The notes under the pieces are model-generated. The model worked only from the letters and a program-made list of their open reading frames with translations. It searched no databases and was not told where the DNA came from. Positions 49,966 through 56,435 of a DNA stretch of 64,000 nucleotides are shown here, piece after piece. The first letter of the stretch is position 1; each line of letters opens with the position of its first letter. The translations under genes and the position numbers were made by a program. Source of the DNA: Marthasterias glacialis (lineage: Eukaryota > Echinodermata > Asteroidea > Forcipulatida > Asteriidae); assembly GCA_911728455.2 (NCBI GenBank), contig OU452231.1, positions 13,113,838-13,177,837 of the forward strand. The letters run 5' to 3'.

Positions 49966-52871
49966 TATTACATTATTGGCTCCATTTGTTTGCAGATTTT
50001 TCACATTCAGTGAGTATTACTTGTACAAGTTGCTCTGCTACTGGATCTTCCTACAGCAGAACTCTCACCTACAGCTGATGCCGTCACACAGCACCATAGT
50101 AACATTCTTCAACAGGTATGGCATAGTAGACTAATCCGTTAAGCCCCCACCCCCTCATCCTCAACACCTTGAAAGGGATACAAGGTGAGGTGGCGCATAT
50201 TGCTGCCAGACCATGCCAGAAACACCGGGGCAAACCCCTTCTCTTTACGATAAGTGTACTGGGTTCTTTAACGTGCATTACACAACACATGGGACCAACG
50301 GCTTTACGTCCCATCCAAAGGACGAAGCAATAATGGTTAAAAATTATAAGTGTCTTGATTAAGGACACAAGTGTCACGACCGGGACTCGAACCCACACTC
50401 TGATCAGAAACACCAGAGCTTGAGTCCGGTGCTCTTCACCGCTTGGCCACAACACGCCACATGAAGGAAAGGTGGGGAAGAAACCCCCTACGCCAATCTG
50501 AGTATCCTGTATAATGTAACTTCTATAATCTCTTAACTCTTCCCACTAGTCTGAGCAAAACAACTGCTTTTGTGGACCGCGAACAAGGGCAGAAGTACGC
50601 CGGCCTCTTCCGCTCCATCCGCCTGGCAGGAGTGACAGACACTCGCCATCTTGATGACATGCTGAGGATGAATGTCATTCCCCAGGAGTGGATCCTGAAG
50701 ACACTGAGTATGCATTACCACGCCCTGCAAGGAGGCGGGGACATGTCGCTCATGTTGAACTTTGGCAACGACGCCATCAGAACTGGTTTCATCATTGAGC
50801 AGGTACAGCATTGATTATTGACCCAACCCACCTGGGCCTGAATTCATAGAGAGTCTATATAAGCACAAAAACTTGCTAAGCACAGAACGAAATTTGCTAA
50901 GCTGAAACAGGCTACCAGCCAATATTCCATGAAGTTTACATCAATGTGACTGGTGCCCCACTCATTTTTGGCTGAGCAAAGAAATTTGCTGAGCAGTATT
51001 TTCTGCTTAACAGCTTAATGAAGTTGGGCCCTGTGACATCATTACTCATGATACATTTTTGGGGCCAGATTCTTCATGTGTTGTACAGTGCTTATTTTAG
51101 GTGATGCGTGCGTAGTTACATGCACGCCAATCTCTTTTAATGCAGTTTGACTCCAAAAAGGCCAGACCCTGGGCAAACTGTAGCCGCGTGAATCCAGTTC
51201 AAGGGGTCCACAAACCTTTATCATGGTCGGCCATCTTCCTTTTTCTTCCATTCATTTCAGTAAAACCAAATTGAGGCTGGAAGGATAAAAAGTCAGGTTC
51301 CATGTTATGAAATGAGACTGTGAACAGCCACTGTTGTTGTGAGTGGGCTAGGAGTCGAAATCTGGACTGTTCCATTTCAAGAGGTGGAGCAGAGTGAAGT
51401 GGAACGGTCCAGTGTCTGTATGGTCTAGTCCAAATGAAGTGACTCTGGTTGCTGCTGTGGTCATTGGCTGCAGATGCGCAATGGGAGACTTTGGAACGAT
51501 AGGTGGCAGCAGACTTACCAGATAAGTTGTGATTGTTTACATAGTTATGAGCATGCGCACATTTCAGAGAACAATGGATATACCTGGTAAGTCTGCTGCC
51601 CTCTAGTGTCCTCAAAACTCTCCCCTTGAAGAAAAGTCCTATGCAGTAATCTGGCTGCTAGCCACAGCCAAAGCTGCCAATTTGGATGTAACCTCAGATG
51701 TATATAAACAGGCAGGGCACCATGCTAACTCTCTTTTTAAAAACGTGTTTTGTACGCTTTTATTACAGGAGCCAAGGTACCACAGTGAAGTGGTATCGAT
51801 TCACGGTTTTCACTTTGAGCTGAAGGCTCATCGGCAAGGCAAAGATTCAACTTATCAGTTCTACATGCAGGTAAAATCTCAAAAGAAATGTTTTATCTGA
51901 AAGTTTTTAAAAAGTGCTCTTTTAGAATATGTGCTCAGTTTTCTTGCCAAATAGAAGTTAGAGCAGAATCAAATAAAATGTTATCAGAGAAAACAGAATT
52001 TCAGAACGGAACTTTTCGTAGGTGGTATTTGCATTGAATTTAAAATTTAAAAAGTTTTATTGATAAATTTTTAAATTTACATCCATTAAGTTACCATGTA
52101 TGTAAACTTACGGTAGTGAAGCAGTGAAAATGTTAGATAACCTAACATGGTTAACTTAACTGGGTGGAAAATCCTTGAGAGGGAACATTAATTTTCTTCA
52201 CAAGCAAACCATCATGTCGTGTAATTAGTAACTTTAAAAAAAAAATTCTCAGTTGGTGGGACAGATATATCCATAACACACACAAACAAGTATACTGGAG
52301 TAACAGAAGCAGTCAAGTGGAAAAAATGTAAATAGAGAGGCAGAAAGCAGTTAGAAATGCAAGGTATGAACAATGAAGAGGGGGGGGGACGTTTGCCTCT
52401 CTCTTTTCACTTCTTTCCACTTGACTGCTTCTGTTACTCCAGTATACTTGCTTGTGTATGTTGTGTTGTCATTTAGCCTTTCAGAAAGACTCGAAACGTG
52501 AGGCCATTAACAGGTTGTTGCTTTTCATACTACAGGTCCTTGTGGTTGGTTGGTAAGCAGTTTGGTAAACGGCTAATTTTATTTTTTTATTATTAATTCT
52601 TGTTCACCCTCAGCGCCTGAAGCCACATGATCCCACCTTGTCATTCCGCATCTGCGAGCGTCAGACGTTCTCGCTTCGCCAGGATCGAGAGGTCCTGTAT
52701 AGCATCCGAGCTCAGTGTCGCATTCAGGGCCAGGACTACCTCTTCAATACGGGTATCTTGAGCAAGAAGTTTGGGCTGGGATCCAAGACGAGCAGGAGCG
52801 AGGTCTTATCCTTAGACGGACTGTGCCTGCCGATCTATGTCACCTTCAGTATTTTATTCCCGCCATCTTAG
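29719..52871 (+). CDS. BTBD16: BTB/POZ domain-containing protein 16 (BTBD16-like), 13-exon model
   Basis: Thirteen exons (listed separately) join in phase to give 670 residues. Residues 75-80 are TNRWRL, in an N-terminal block that I associate with BTBD16. The BTB/POZ fold starts at DILLQ (206), followed by NWELHRPY. It is interrupted by a hydrophilic insertion of roughly 70 residues (about 230-300) and resumes at AFAVALGNLYHDDI (322) with VVGVLASAHSLGF. A BACK-type helical region follows (384 to about 470, including FFTFSEYYLYKLLCYW). The C-terminal part (586-670) is the beta-rich domain shared with GMCL1. Absence of the GMCL1 N-terminal myristoylation-type start argues for BTBD16. GMCL proteins are CUL3 adaptors; the biochemical role of BTBD16 is not established. 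Human BTBD16 is about 500 residues, so this form is longer. The first exon and the start of the second are inferred; the rest is firm. Confidence 0.85.
30190..30350 (+). repeat. Dispersed repeat, GGTGCCCTT/AAGGGCACC family
   Basis: CCTTGGTGCCCTTGAAATG, TTTCTCAAGAAGAAAATGCC and CTTGCCCTTTCAAGAACGAAGCAATC occur in reverse orientation at about 58910-59015, and partly at 32510-32620 and 63925-63965. It is non-coding. The family is unnamed here. Confidence 0.65.
33187..34022. mobile_element. Large foldback element with 125-bp arms
   Basis: The segment 33187-33313 (including GCTCGTCACCATTACCTGACG and GGTCAAAGGTGATCTTTC) is the reverse complement, with scattered changes, of 33894-34022 (including GAAAGATCACCTTTGACC and CGGGTAATGGTGACGAGC). 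The roughly 580 bp between the arms include a SINE copy at about 33600-33870. A 61-codon frame across the left arm is a by-product. Confidence 0.85.
33600..33870 (+). mobile_element. tRNA-derived SINE, family 1-like with a different 3' body
   Basis: The head GTGTATCGTGGCCAAGAGGTCTAGCGC carries an A-box-like stretch and GGTTCAAATCCTAGTC matches a B box, followed by CTTACGTCCTTGGGCAAGACACTTCACCATGATTGCT in parts. After that the body (CACCCAGGAGTAAGTGGGTAACC) differs from the copies at 14.1 and 50.3 kb, so this is a related subfamily. Confidence 0.75.
35406..35482. mobile_element. MITE family 3, shortened copy
   Basis: ATAGACCTTATGCG, a TGACGTCA at 35421-35428 and CTCACTGAGGTCAAAATGG match parts of the copies at 8032-8155 and 46957-47092, in a rearranged and shortened form. 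Confidence 0.5.
35600..35784 (+). CDS. BTBD16: Gene 1, exon 2
   Basis: It encodes the TNRWRLPESLGGDLLG block followed by AQAIKSLNEPYNDSMVAVMT, and ends at a strong GTGAGT donor in phase 1. There is no ATG before TNRW in this frame and a stop lies at 35595, so the exon must start by splicing between 35598 and about 35672. The acceptor at 35598-35599 suits the phase of the proposed first exon. Alternative AGs at 35627 and 35663 would require a phase-0 upstream exon. Confidence 0.8.
36045..36570. mobile_element. Foldback family 5 element with 130-bp arms (gene 1 intron)
   Basis: The arm 36122-36253 and the arm 36438-36567 are nearly exact reverse complements (for example CATGCCATTGTGTAAAAT and ATTTTACACAATGGCATG). 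The 180-bp loop contains CACCGTGATTGCACGGTG and GCAAAACCTCGGCC. A leader at 36045-36115 (GGATTGTTTTTTGTGGAATTGCC) belongs to the same family at 41355-41415. Relatives are at 41355-41930, 44640-45520 and 59690-60020. As it lies in an intron, it should be transcribed as a long hairpin. Confidence 0.88.
37332..37509 (+). CDS. BTBD16: Gene 1, exon 3
   Basis: Acceptor TTTACAG, donor GTAAAC, phase 1 to 2. It encodes AENPATSINSDPEKPYQF and a proline/arginine-rich linker ending PPGTAPCRLG. This lies N-terminal to the BTB fold and looks unstructured. Confidence 0.85.
37902..38181. mobile_element. Foldback element, GGGCCCAATTTCATAG family
   Basis: The ends GGGTCCAATTTCATAGAGCT and AGCGCTATGAAATTGGGCCC are inverted repeats. 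The interior matches the element at 45748-45975 in the opposite orientation (GTGCTTACTGTAGGAAAATG, GGCCGCCTAATTTTCTTGC). Confidence 0.88.
38382..38491. mobile_element. Short foldback, GGGAGACTTTTGA ends
   Basis: GGGAGACTTTTGAACGGTCC pairs with a right part made of GGACCGTTGTG and TCAAAAGTCTCCC, and TTTTTCAAAGTTCT pairs with AGAACTGTCAAAAA. It lies in a gene 1 intron about 120 bp before the exon at 38612. Frames on both strands here are shadows of the element. Confidence 0.75.
38612..38715 (+). CDS. BTBD16: Gene 1, exon 4
   Basis: Acceptor TCAACAG, donor GTAAAC, phase 2 to 1. It encodes SPSPIERFQPSSARSPTP followed by VDIFHYHSAPIHSVLGP, the last stretch before the BTB domain. Confidence 0.85.
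38964..39034 (-). mobile_element. tRNA-derived SINE head fragment, minus strand
   Basis: GGAACCCAAACTCACACAC and ACCAGAACTTAAGTCTGGTGCACTAGACCAC are the complement of the family 1 SINE head, with B-box remnant and the ACTCAAGCTCTGGT block. Only the head is present. Confidence 0.6.
39212..39559 (+). CDS. BTBD16: Gene 1, exon 5: start of BTB domain and insertion
   Basis: Acceptor ATTCCAG, donor GTGAGA, phase 1 to 1. It begins DILLQCLDTNWELHRPYI, the opening of the BTB fold. It then encodes a hydrophilic stretch with LYYRDPMSATLDQYIS and a Ser/Asp/Lys-rich insertion, and ends with KLKLKVRDPSVTRD, where the fold resumes. It is the longest exon of the gene. Confidence 0.92.
39937..40135. mobile_element. 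Foldback element, GGGCCC.AAT.. family, diverged
   Basis: The left AGGGCCCAGAATCGTAAAACG and right TTTGAAATTGGC are weakened ends. CTGCTTAGCGCAGAAA / TTTGCTAAGCACC arms and GGTAACCCGC match the family. Several kilobases of intron separate the flanking exons. Confidence 0.6.
40411..40795 (+). repeat. Tandem duplication, two units of about 200 bp
   Basis: 40411-40613 and 40614-40795 are aligned copies (TCTTCAAAATTGTTTT, CTGATAAAAACTGGTACAC, GTGAGATTTTTATGTTTTCC, CTCCATTGAGCTGTGTACAA). They differ by a few substitutions and small gaps, so the duplication is fairly recent. It lies in a gene 1 intron. Confidence 0.9.
41355..41930. mobile_element. Foldback family 5 relative (gene 1 intron)
   Basis: It shares GGCGGGATTCTTTTGGCAGAA, AATCATTTTTCTTTGAG, ATGTCAAATTCATGCA and CCGGCTCACTCTGACTCACC with 36045-36570, and CAAGACCTTTTTTTTCCTTGTGTGGGTGAA with 59866-59890. 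The 167-codon and 97-99-codon minus-strand frames here fall within this repeat and are not genes. Confidence 0.7.
42202..42316 (+). CDS. BTBD16: Gene 1, exon 6: BTB core
   Basis: Acceptor TCAAAG, donor GTAAAC, phase 1 to 2. It encodes AFAVALGNLYHDDIDVEK and VVGVLASAHSLGFQDLER, the most recognisable BTB core of the GMCL/BTBD16 group. Confidence 0.95.
42516..42608 (+). repeat. 31-bp tandem repeat, three units
   Basis: TGTTTGGAATATTATTTTTT plus ATTAATAAAAA recurs exactly at 42516, 42547 and 42578, then runs into a TA-rich tail. Lack of divergence suggests a recent expansion. Confidence 0.92.
42640..42810 (-). mobile_element. tRNA-like SINE, family 2, minus strand
   Basis: GGTGGGATTCGAACTCACGACCCC contains the complement of a B box (GAGTTCGAATCCC). 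CTAGAGCAGATGTCTCACCAACTAGACTACCGAG (in parts) is the complement of a tRNA-like anticodon/A-box side. The adjacent CCGATGTGTGTTAAGCACTG block matches 7783-7850. It ends about 40 bp before the exon at 42851. Confidence 0.75.
42851..42920 (+). CDS. BTBD16: Gene 1, exon 7: end of BTB domain
   Basis: Acceptor TTCACCAG, donor GTACAG, phase 2 to 0. It encodes CADIMLRNLSALTVCKYHQA and ends GLK. This is the BTB-to-BACK junction. Confidence 0.93.
44640..45520. mobile_element. Foldback family 5 relative
   Basis: AGCCAAGAGAACAAGATTCTC, TCAGATTCATTCAGCAGG, GCAAAACCTCGGCCGTGA, AATTGTGGAAGCCTCTCGAT and TAATCCTCTT match the 36-kb element with more divergence. Boundaries are approximate. Confidence 0.6.
45748..45975. 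mobile_element. Foldback element, GGGCCCGATTTCATAGCGCT family
   Basis: The left end CAGGGCCCGATTTCATAGCGCTGCTTAA (in parts) and the body match the reverse complement of 37902-38181. The far end is less well kept (GCAGCCCTAGAGACAG). Confidence 0.8.
46562..46624 (+). CDS. BTBD16: Gene 1, exon 8: start of BACK region
   Basis: Acceptor TGTTTCAG, donor GTGAGT, phase 0 to 0. It encodes YKVGQVVNACERWLEHNLIP then His, the first BACK helices. Confidence 0.93.
46957..47092. mobile_element. MITE family 3, full copy
   Basis: AATAGACATTATGCATTCGCCGCCATCTTTGAGGTCAAACG (in parts) and the right end ACATAAGGTCTAT match 8032-8155. The CRE seen in the other copy is changed here to TGACGTCC. It lies in a gene 1 intron. 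Confidence 0.8.
47290..47781. mobile_element. Inverted-repeat element with perfect 23-bp ends
   Basis: TGTTATACCATGGTATTAGA at 47290 continues to TTG and is exactly complementary to the end at 47759-47781. The ends contain the palindrome ATACCATGGTAT. Inside, a 105-bp segment is duplicated (GTCCATTACCTAGATCGTCC at 47392 and a close copy at 47497). The 109-codon frame here follows this duplication and is not a gene. Confidence 0.88.
47784..47927. repeat. Near-perfect 144-bp palindrome (long hairpin)
   Basis: ACAATTGTTGTCTGCTGTGA at the left and TCACAGCAGACAACAATTGT at the right start two arms of about 64 bases that match almost exactly through CATGCTGTTTTGGACAC and the GGGGGC.GATGGCACCC core. 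The loop is about 15-18 bases (CTCGGCTTTGCCTCGGG region). It starts two bases after the neighbouring element ends. Confidence 0.92.
48310..48485 (+). repeat. Dispersed repeat shared with 54.67-54.87 kb
   Basis: ATTGTGATGTGATGTCTTAAA, GGTGTTATTTGAAAGCT, GATGAGCGAATA and GGCAGGAAGCGCCTG..GGCATGGAGCGTCACA occur in the same order near 54665-54870, with divergence. Part of the end also occurs near 42015. Non-coding. Confidence 0.75.
48490..48835. mobile_element. MITE family 3-like element with a nested family 6 element
   Basis: The outer ends TATAGACCCCTTAGACAG and GTGACATCATATGCAAAGAGTCTAT resemble family 3 ends. At 48535-48706 lies an insert with ends AATAGACCTTTATCATGGTGC and GCAGCATAATAAAGGTCTATT. 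Its body (AACCGAGGCTGGAAGGGC) recurs at about 51215-51310 and 60380-60470. Confidence 0.7.
48875..48942 (+). CDS. BTBD16: Gene 1, exon 9
   Basis: Acceptor ATGACAG, donor GTATGT, phase 0 to 2. It encodes LSVQIQLRDLPLELLQKIIK then SS, a helical stretch of the BACK region. Confidence 0.92.
49840..49968 (+). mobile_element. SINE 3' end with (TTA)n tail
   Basis: GAAGCGCTTTGTTACGCCCTTCGGGCTGTGATAAAGCGCTATATAAAAA (in parts) matches the 3' part of the family 1 SINE near 14366-14411 and is followed by an ATT microsatellite. It is therefore a 5'-truncated insertion. It ends within 30 bp of the next exon's acceptor. Confidence 0.78.
49996..50115 (+). CDS. BTBD16: Gene 1, exon 10
   Basis: Acceptor GTTTGCAG, donor GTATGG, phase 2 to 2. 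It encodes FFTFSEYYLYKLLCYWIFLQ followed by QNSHLQLMPSHSTIVTFFN, the most hydrophobic helices of the BACK region. Confidence 0.95.
50160..50458 (-). mobile_element. tRNA-derived SINE, family 1, minus strand, in gene 1 intron
   Basis: From high to low coordinates it reads GGCGTGTTGTGGCCAAGCGG (head), GGTTCGAGTCC (B box, near 50388), GGATGGGACGTAAAGCCGTTGG and a 3' end in CACCTTGTATCC. It fills most of the intron between exons 10 and 11. A 123-codon minus-strand frame is a by-product. Confidence 0.88.
50550..50802 (+). CDS. BTBD16: Gene 1, exon 11
   Basis: Acceptor CCACTAG, donor GTACAG, phase 2 to 0. It encodes EQGQKYAGLFRSIRLAGVTD and HLDDMLRMNVIPQEWILK. This EQG..FRxxRL and VxPxEWL pattern is characteristic of the GMCL superfamily. 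The rest includes FGNDAIRTGFIIEQ. Confidence 0.96.
50826..51032. mobile_element. Foldback element, GGGCCC.ATTTCATA family
   Basis: The left GGGCCTGAATTCATAGAGAG and right TTAATGAAGTTGGGCCC ends are inverted repeats with TTGCTAAGC / GCTGAGCAAA arms. It lies in a gene 1 intron. Confidence 0.75.
51769..51870 (+). CDS. BTBD16: Gene 1, exon 12
   Basis: Acceptor ATTACAG, donor GTAAAA, phase 0 to 0. It encodes EPRYHSEVVSIHGFHFELKA and ends STYQFYMQ, the first strands of the C-terminal beta-rich domain. Confidence 0.94.
52614..52871 (+). CDS. BTBD16: Gene 1, exon 13 (terminal)
   Basis: Acceptor ACCCTCAG, phase 0, ending in TAG. It encodes RLKPHDPTLSFRICERQTFS, a Cys/Arg-rich middle and SLDGLCLPIYVTFSILFPPS. 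This is the C-terminal beta domain shared with GMCL1, whose own C terminus has a similar LPLYI-type strand. Confidence 0.95.
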   Translation, partial: RLKPHDPTLSFRICERQTFSLRQDREVLYSIRAQCRIQGQDYLFNTGILSKKFGLGSKTSRSEVLSLDGLCLPIYVTFSILFPPS

Positions 52872-53057
52872 GTCGCTTAGGATTACAATTTATGGTTTTT
52901 TCTCTGTCCTTGCTCCCTGTCCCCAAGTCTGTACACTGGTGGTAATTTCCAGAACAAAAAAATCATAATTATCAAAACAAAATCCTTGACAAAAGTTAAA
53001 AAACATTATCTCATCTCGCGAGATGTTTCAAGATCAAAGGAAAAAGTTGTTAAAAGG

Positions 53058-53063
53058 AATAAA
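53058..53063 (+). terminator. Candidate poly(A) signal of gene 1
   Basis: This AATAAA lies 187 bp after the gene 1 stop, just before a MITE at 53117. Others lie farther on (for example near 54097 and 54227), so usage is uncertain. Confidence 0.35.
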
Positions 53064-53116
53064 TGGTGGATCCAGAAATTGATTTGCCAGAAGCGCTGGG
53101 CAGCCTCTGATCAGTT

Positions 53117-53452
53117 CGTCGTGTGCCCGGCAAGAGGACGTAAGGGAAAGTTCCCGGCAAAGGGACGTAAGCAATTTATGTTAAAATTTGGGTTTCAAGA
53201 ATTATGAGCGGGAAAGTTTGGTAAACATGTTGCCATGCAAAAGTCATTCCAGAAAGGTTAAATTCTGCATGGGAAATGGGGAAACATGTCTTCAGGGTAA
53301 TTCTAGCAACAAAAAAAAAAAAAAAAAAATTACATATTTTTCATGTCAGGAGCCATTTTGTTGCTTACGTCCTTTTGTTACTGGGACAAACTACTTTATG
53401 TTCCCGGCAAAAGGGCGTAAGGTGTTACGCCCTTTCGCCGGGCACACGACGA
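53117..53452 (+). mobile_element. MITE with CGTCGTGTGCCCGGC ends, copy 2
   Basis: CGTCGTGTGCCCGGCAAGAG at the left and GCCGGGCACACGACG at the right are inverted repeats. Inside the right end is a hairpin, CCCGGCAAAAGGGCGTAA/TTACGCCCTTTCGCCGGG. The body matches 2624-2947 in the opposite orientation and holds a poly-A run (about 53311-53329). Confidence 0.85.
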
Positions 53453-55999
53453 GTTGTGCTACCACAAAAGCAGATGTTGAATCACCATAAGAGAGTTGGA
53501 GTGAGGGGAAGGGATGCCCCTCTTACCCCCCTCCCTTTGATCTGCCACTAAAACTAACACTGCAACAGGTTGTTCAGTTTTGGGGTTTTTTTTCTGATAA
53601 AATATTCATACATTTCCAGGCATGTTACTAATGTTGTACAGCTTCAGGACCAAGCACTGCGGACTTCATGATTTTGGGTTGTGTAATATGTGTGTGCAAT
53701 GACACTCTTTGTATTAAAGAAAAGGGTGAAGGCAGGACTTCCAGAAAAGCTCAAGGAAAAAATATTCAAGTCAAAATTAAAAGAGAAAATTTTACACACA
53801 CAAAAAATGGGAAAACAGACTGAAGTTCTAGACTGCAGTTTAAAGCCATTAAAACTGCATTTCATGTAAAGTAACACACATCATATCTAAATGAACTTTG
53901 TTTTAGATGCCAAAATAGTATTTTAAATTTGTAAATTTCTTTTTCAAAGTCTTGTTTCCACTTTGTACTGATCTACGCAGGACTCTTTCAAAATAACTGT
54001 GTTTTCCCCCCCCCCCTTTTTTTTTTGATAAAATATTTGAAGTTTGAATAACTTTGTGATTTGTAGATAGTATGATTGGTCAGTTTACTTTATTTAATAA
54101 AAATATAGATTCCCTTAAAAAAATGAGTCGACAGAAGTTGAAATGTAAGAGAGTTATAATTGAAACCAAACAGATTGCAGCTGTGAAATTAAAAAAGTGA
54201 AAAGTGTAAATATTGATGGCCAAAGAATAAACGCAAAGTCTAACATGTATGAAAATGTTCATATTAAGAATTATAATACTAGAAAATTATTTAAAGTGAA
54301 TCTGGAAGTGCATATCTTTTGAAAGGAATTTTGGTTTGCTCTAATTATGAAGATTTCTACTCCAGAGAGCTTTGTCCAAAGAAAAACAAATTAAATGACT
54401 GGTTTATAACTAAACTGACTTTTAGTGCAAAGAGAGAATTAAACTCTAAATTTCTTCTGATCAAGTTATCCAGAAACCTAGGTATGTTTTGCATTAATCA
54501 CTTTCAGCCAAAAAAAAAAAACTTGTTAAAGCAGCTTGTTACCAACTTCAAATGAATTTCATTCTATAAACATTTATTAACTTTATTATCAACTAAAAAC
54601 TGAACTCCAAAGATGTGACAAAATGTGGCACCCCCACGTCAAAAGTCAGACATGTCTCTGAAGACAACCAAAACATTAGCCGTGAAATCAATGTGATATG
54701 ATGTCTTAAATATTCTTCATATTGAGAAATATTTACATTATACATGTTATAGGCCCTAATTAGGTGTTATTTAAAAGCTTTTGTCTTAATTATTGGATGA
54801 GCAAATATGCAGGATTTTGACTTTGGGCAGGAAGTGTCTGCATTTTGGCATGGAGTGTCACAAATTTAATTTGGTTGGTAAAGGAAAACTGACAAAGTTA
54901 TTTATTGATACTCAAACATTTTAATATCCGCTTCTGTTATAATATTGTTACCTACATGTATATTGGCAGTACCGTTTTTGTAAATGTGTTCAAATGATAA
55001 CTGGGAATTGTTGGCGTGCCACTTAATTTGTCTTTTGCCTTCAAGCTCAAGATTATTCAGTATACTCCCAGCATTTGATATAGACAGCATTAATAAACAG
55101 CAATTCTTTGTCCTTTTCACATATTATTTTAATAAAAAAATGTTGAGCTGTTGTTCACATGTTCTCAGTGCTGCATGTTCTCCAAATACTCCATTTTAAG
55201 AAGTGGATCCGAGAGTCTTTCAAATGTGTGTATTTGTATAATATGTATTTGTATTTCAGAAGAGTTTGTATATGAAGAAATTATATAACATTCAAACACA
55301 CGGAAGGGCGTAATTTGAGTTATTTCTAACAAGTATTGAGGTTAAACCACAAGAACTGTTGTTAACCATGGTTTGACTTTTAGCTAGCCCAAACTCTATC
55401 TAGTGAACGATGGTTGGACTATGCTAGTCGACTATTCGGTACCCGGCCCACTGGGTATGGTTGCATCGCTGGTTACCAATAACGGTTTTAATAGCATAGT
55501 GCAAAGCGGACTAGGGCTCGATTTCACAAAACTCTAAGATTCATCTTAAGATGAGTTGTCTCATAATGCCACAGTGATTTGTATTGTGACATCAAAGTCA
55601 ACTAAAATTGATACACCTCTTAAGATCATTCTCTGCTCTTTGTGAAATCGAGCCCAGGTATCAGAAAATGTTGATTTTGTAGTTTTCTCATGTTCGCGTT
55701 GACATGACATGACTAGAATTGTTCACACTTCAACTTCAGAGCACATGCGTTAACCTAGTTAACCATTGGTCCATGATCGAACTTGCCCCAGATTGGGGTT
55801 TGGGTTAGGATTTTCCCCTAATTTCAGTGTCATTTGGTCGGGTATTTTTGTAATTTGTTAAACTGATAAGCAATAAACCACAAGGTAAAAATAAATTTAA
55901 AAAACAATACATGTATTTTAATATATTTCTAAAACCCTACATATCTTTATCTGTTGGCTATATGGACCCTCCAGCCCCTCCCCCCCCCCCCCTTCACCC
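53453..55999. other. Intergenic between genes 1 and 2
   Basis: Contains poly-C near 54007, a dispersed repeat copy at 54665-54870 (see 48310-48485), a foldback at 55512-55656 nested in sequence with TTAACCATGGTTTGAC words, and a poly-C run at about 55979-55992. No coding exon is seen. Confidence 0.45.
55512..55656. mobile_element. Foldback element, GGGCTCGATTTCACAAA ends
   Basis: AGGGCTCGATTTCACAAAACTC pairs with the right end TTTGTGAAATCGAGCCCA, with AAGATTCATCTTAAGATGAG beside the left end. A fragment of the same family lies near 59055-59090. Confidence 0.82.
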
Positions 56000-56041
56000 T
56001 AAACACGCCTATTAAAATGGGTGTAAACAATCAAACCTCTG

Positions 56042-56079
56042 TGATTGGTCGAAAGTTCCCTTTGATTTTGATGACGTCA
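56042..56079 (+). promoter_or_regulatory. Gene 2 proximal promoter: inverted CCAAT and CRE
   Basis: GATTGGT (inverted CCAAT box) at 56043-56049 and a perfect TGACGTCA at 56072-56079 lie 23 bp apart and 120-157 bp before the gene 2 ATG. CCAAT plus CRE at this distance is a common NF-Y/CREB promoter layout in animals. No TATA box is evident. Confidence 0.5.
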
Positions 56080-56199
56080 TGGAAATGCAACTTGGAAGGT
56101 CAGAGGTGAAGTCAACAAAAAGGCGTAGGCAAGGCAGGTTCTGCCGGTAGAACGTTGCCGAATTTGCACAGTTCCACCCATTTCCACCCGGTGGAAACA

Positions 56200-56435
56200 A
56201 TGGAAATTGGAAATGGCGGTGAGTTGGATTCTCAAGAACAACTTGCAAAGGATGACAAGCAAACGAAGGGTTCGAACGAGTCGTTTGAAGAGGGAAGTGT
56301 AAGCGGAACTGATGTTGACGCTGGAGTGTTGTTACGGAACGTGAGACGCGGGTCGGTGACAGCAGCGGAAAGGCCACGACCGATGACCGGTTCGCGGGGG
56401 AGTAATGTTGGGTCACATTCCTTCCATTTCGTTGG
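56200..56435 (+). CDS. Gene 2, exon 1
   Basis: Starts at ATG 56200 and encodes MEIGNGGELDSQEQLAKDDK, then acidic and basic stretches to SHSFHFVG. Donor GTGAGT, phase 2. The minus-strand frames opposite it (up to 134 codons) are shadows. Confidence 0.8.

Noticed and set aside
50084..50455. Minus-strand open frame of 123 codons
   Set aside because: It is the sense strand of a tRNA-derived SINE.
29719..52871. Gene 1 as a GMCL1 (germ cell-less) orthologue
   Set aside because: The C-terminal and BACK regions are shared with GMCL1, but the N-terminal TNRWRL block and the BTB sequence fit BTBD16 better, and the GMCL1-type N terminus is absent.
56012..56416. Minus-strand frame of 134 codons near the gene 2 start
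   Set aside because: It spans the gene 2 promoter and exon 1 on the opposite strand and has no features of its own. Exon 1 is supported by start context, donor and phase.
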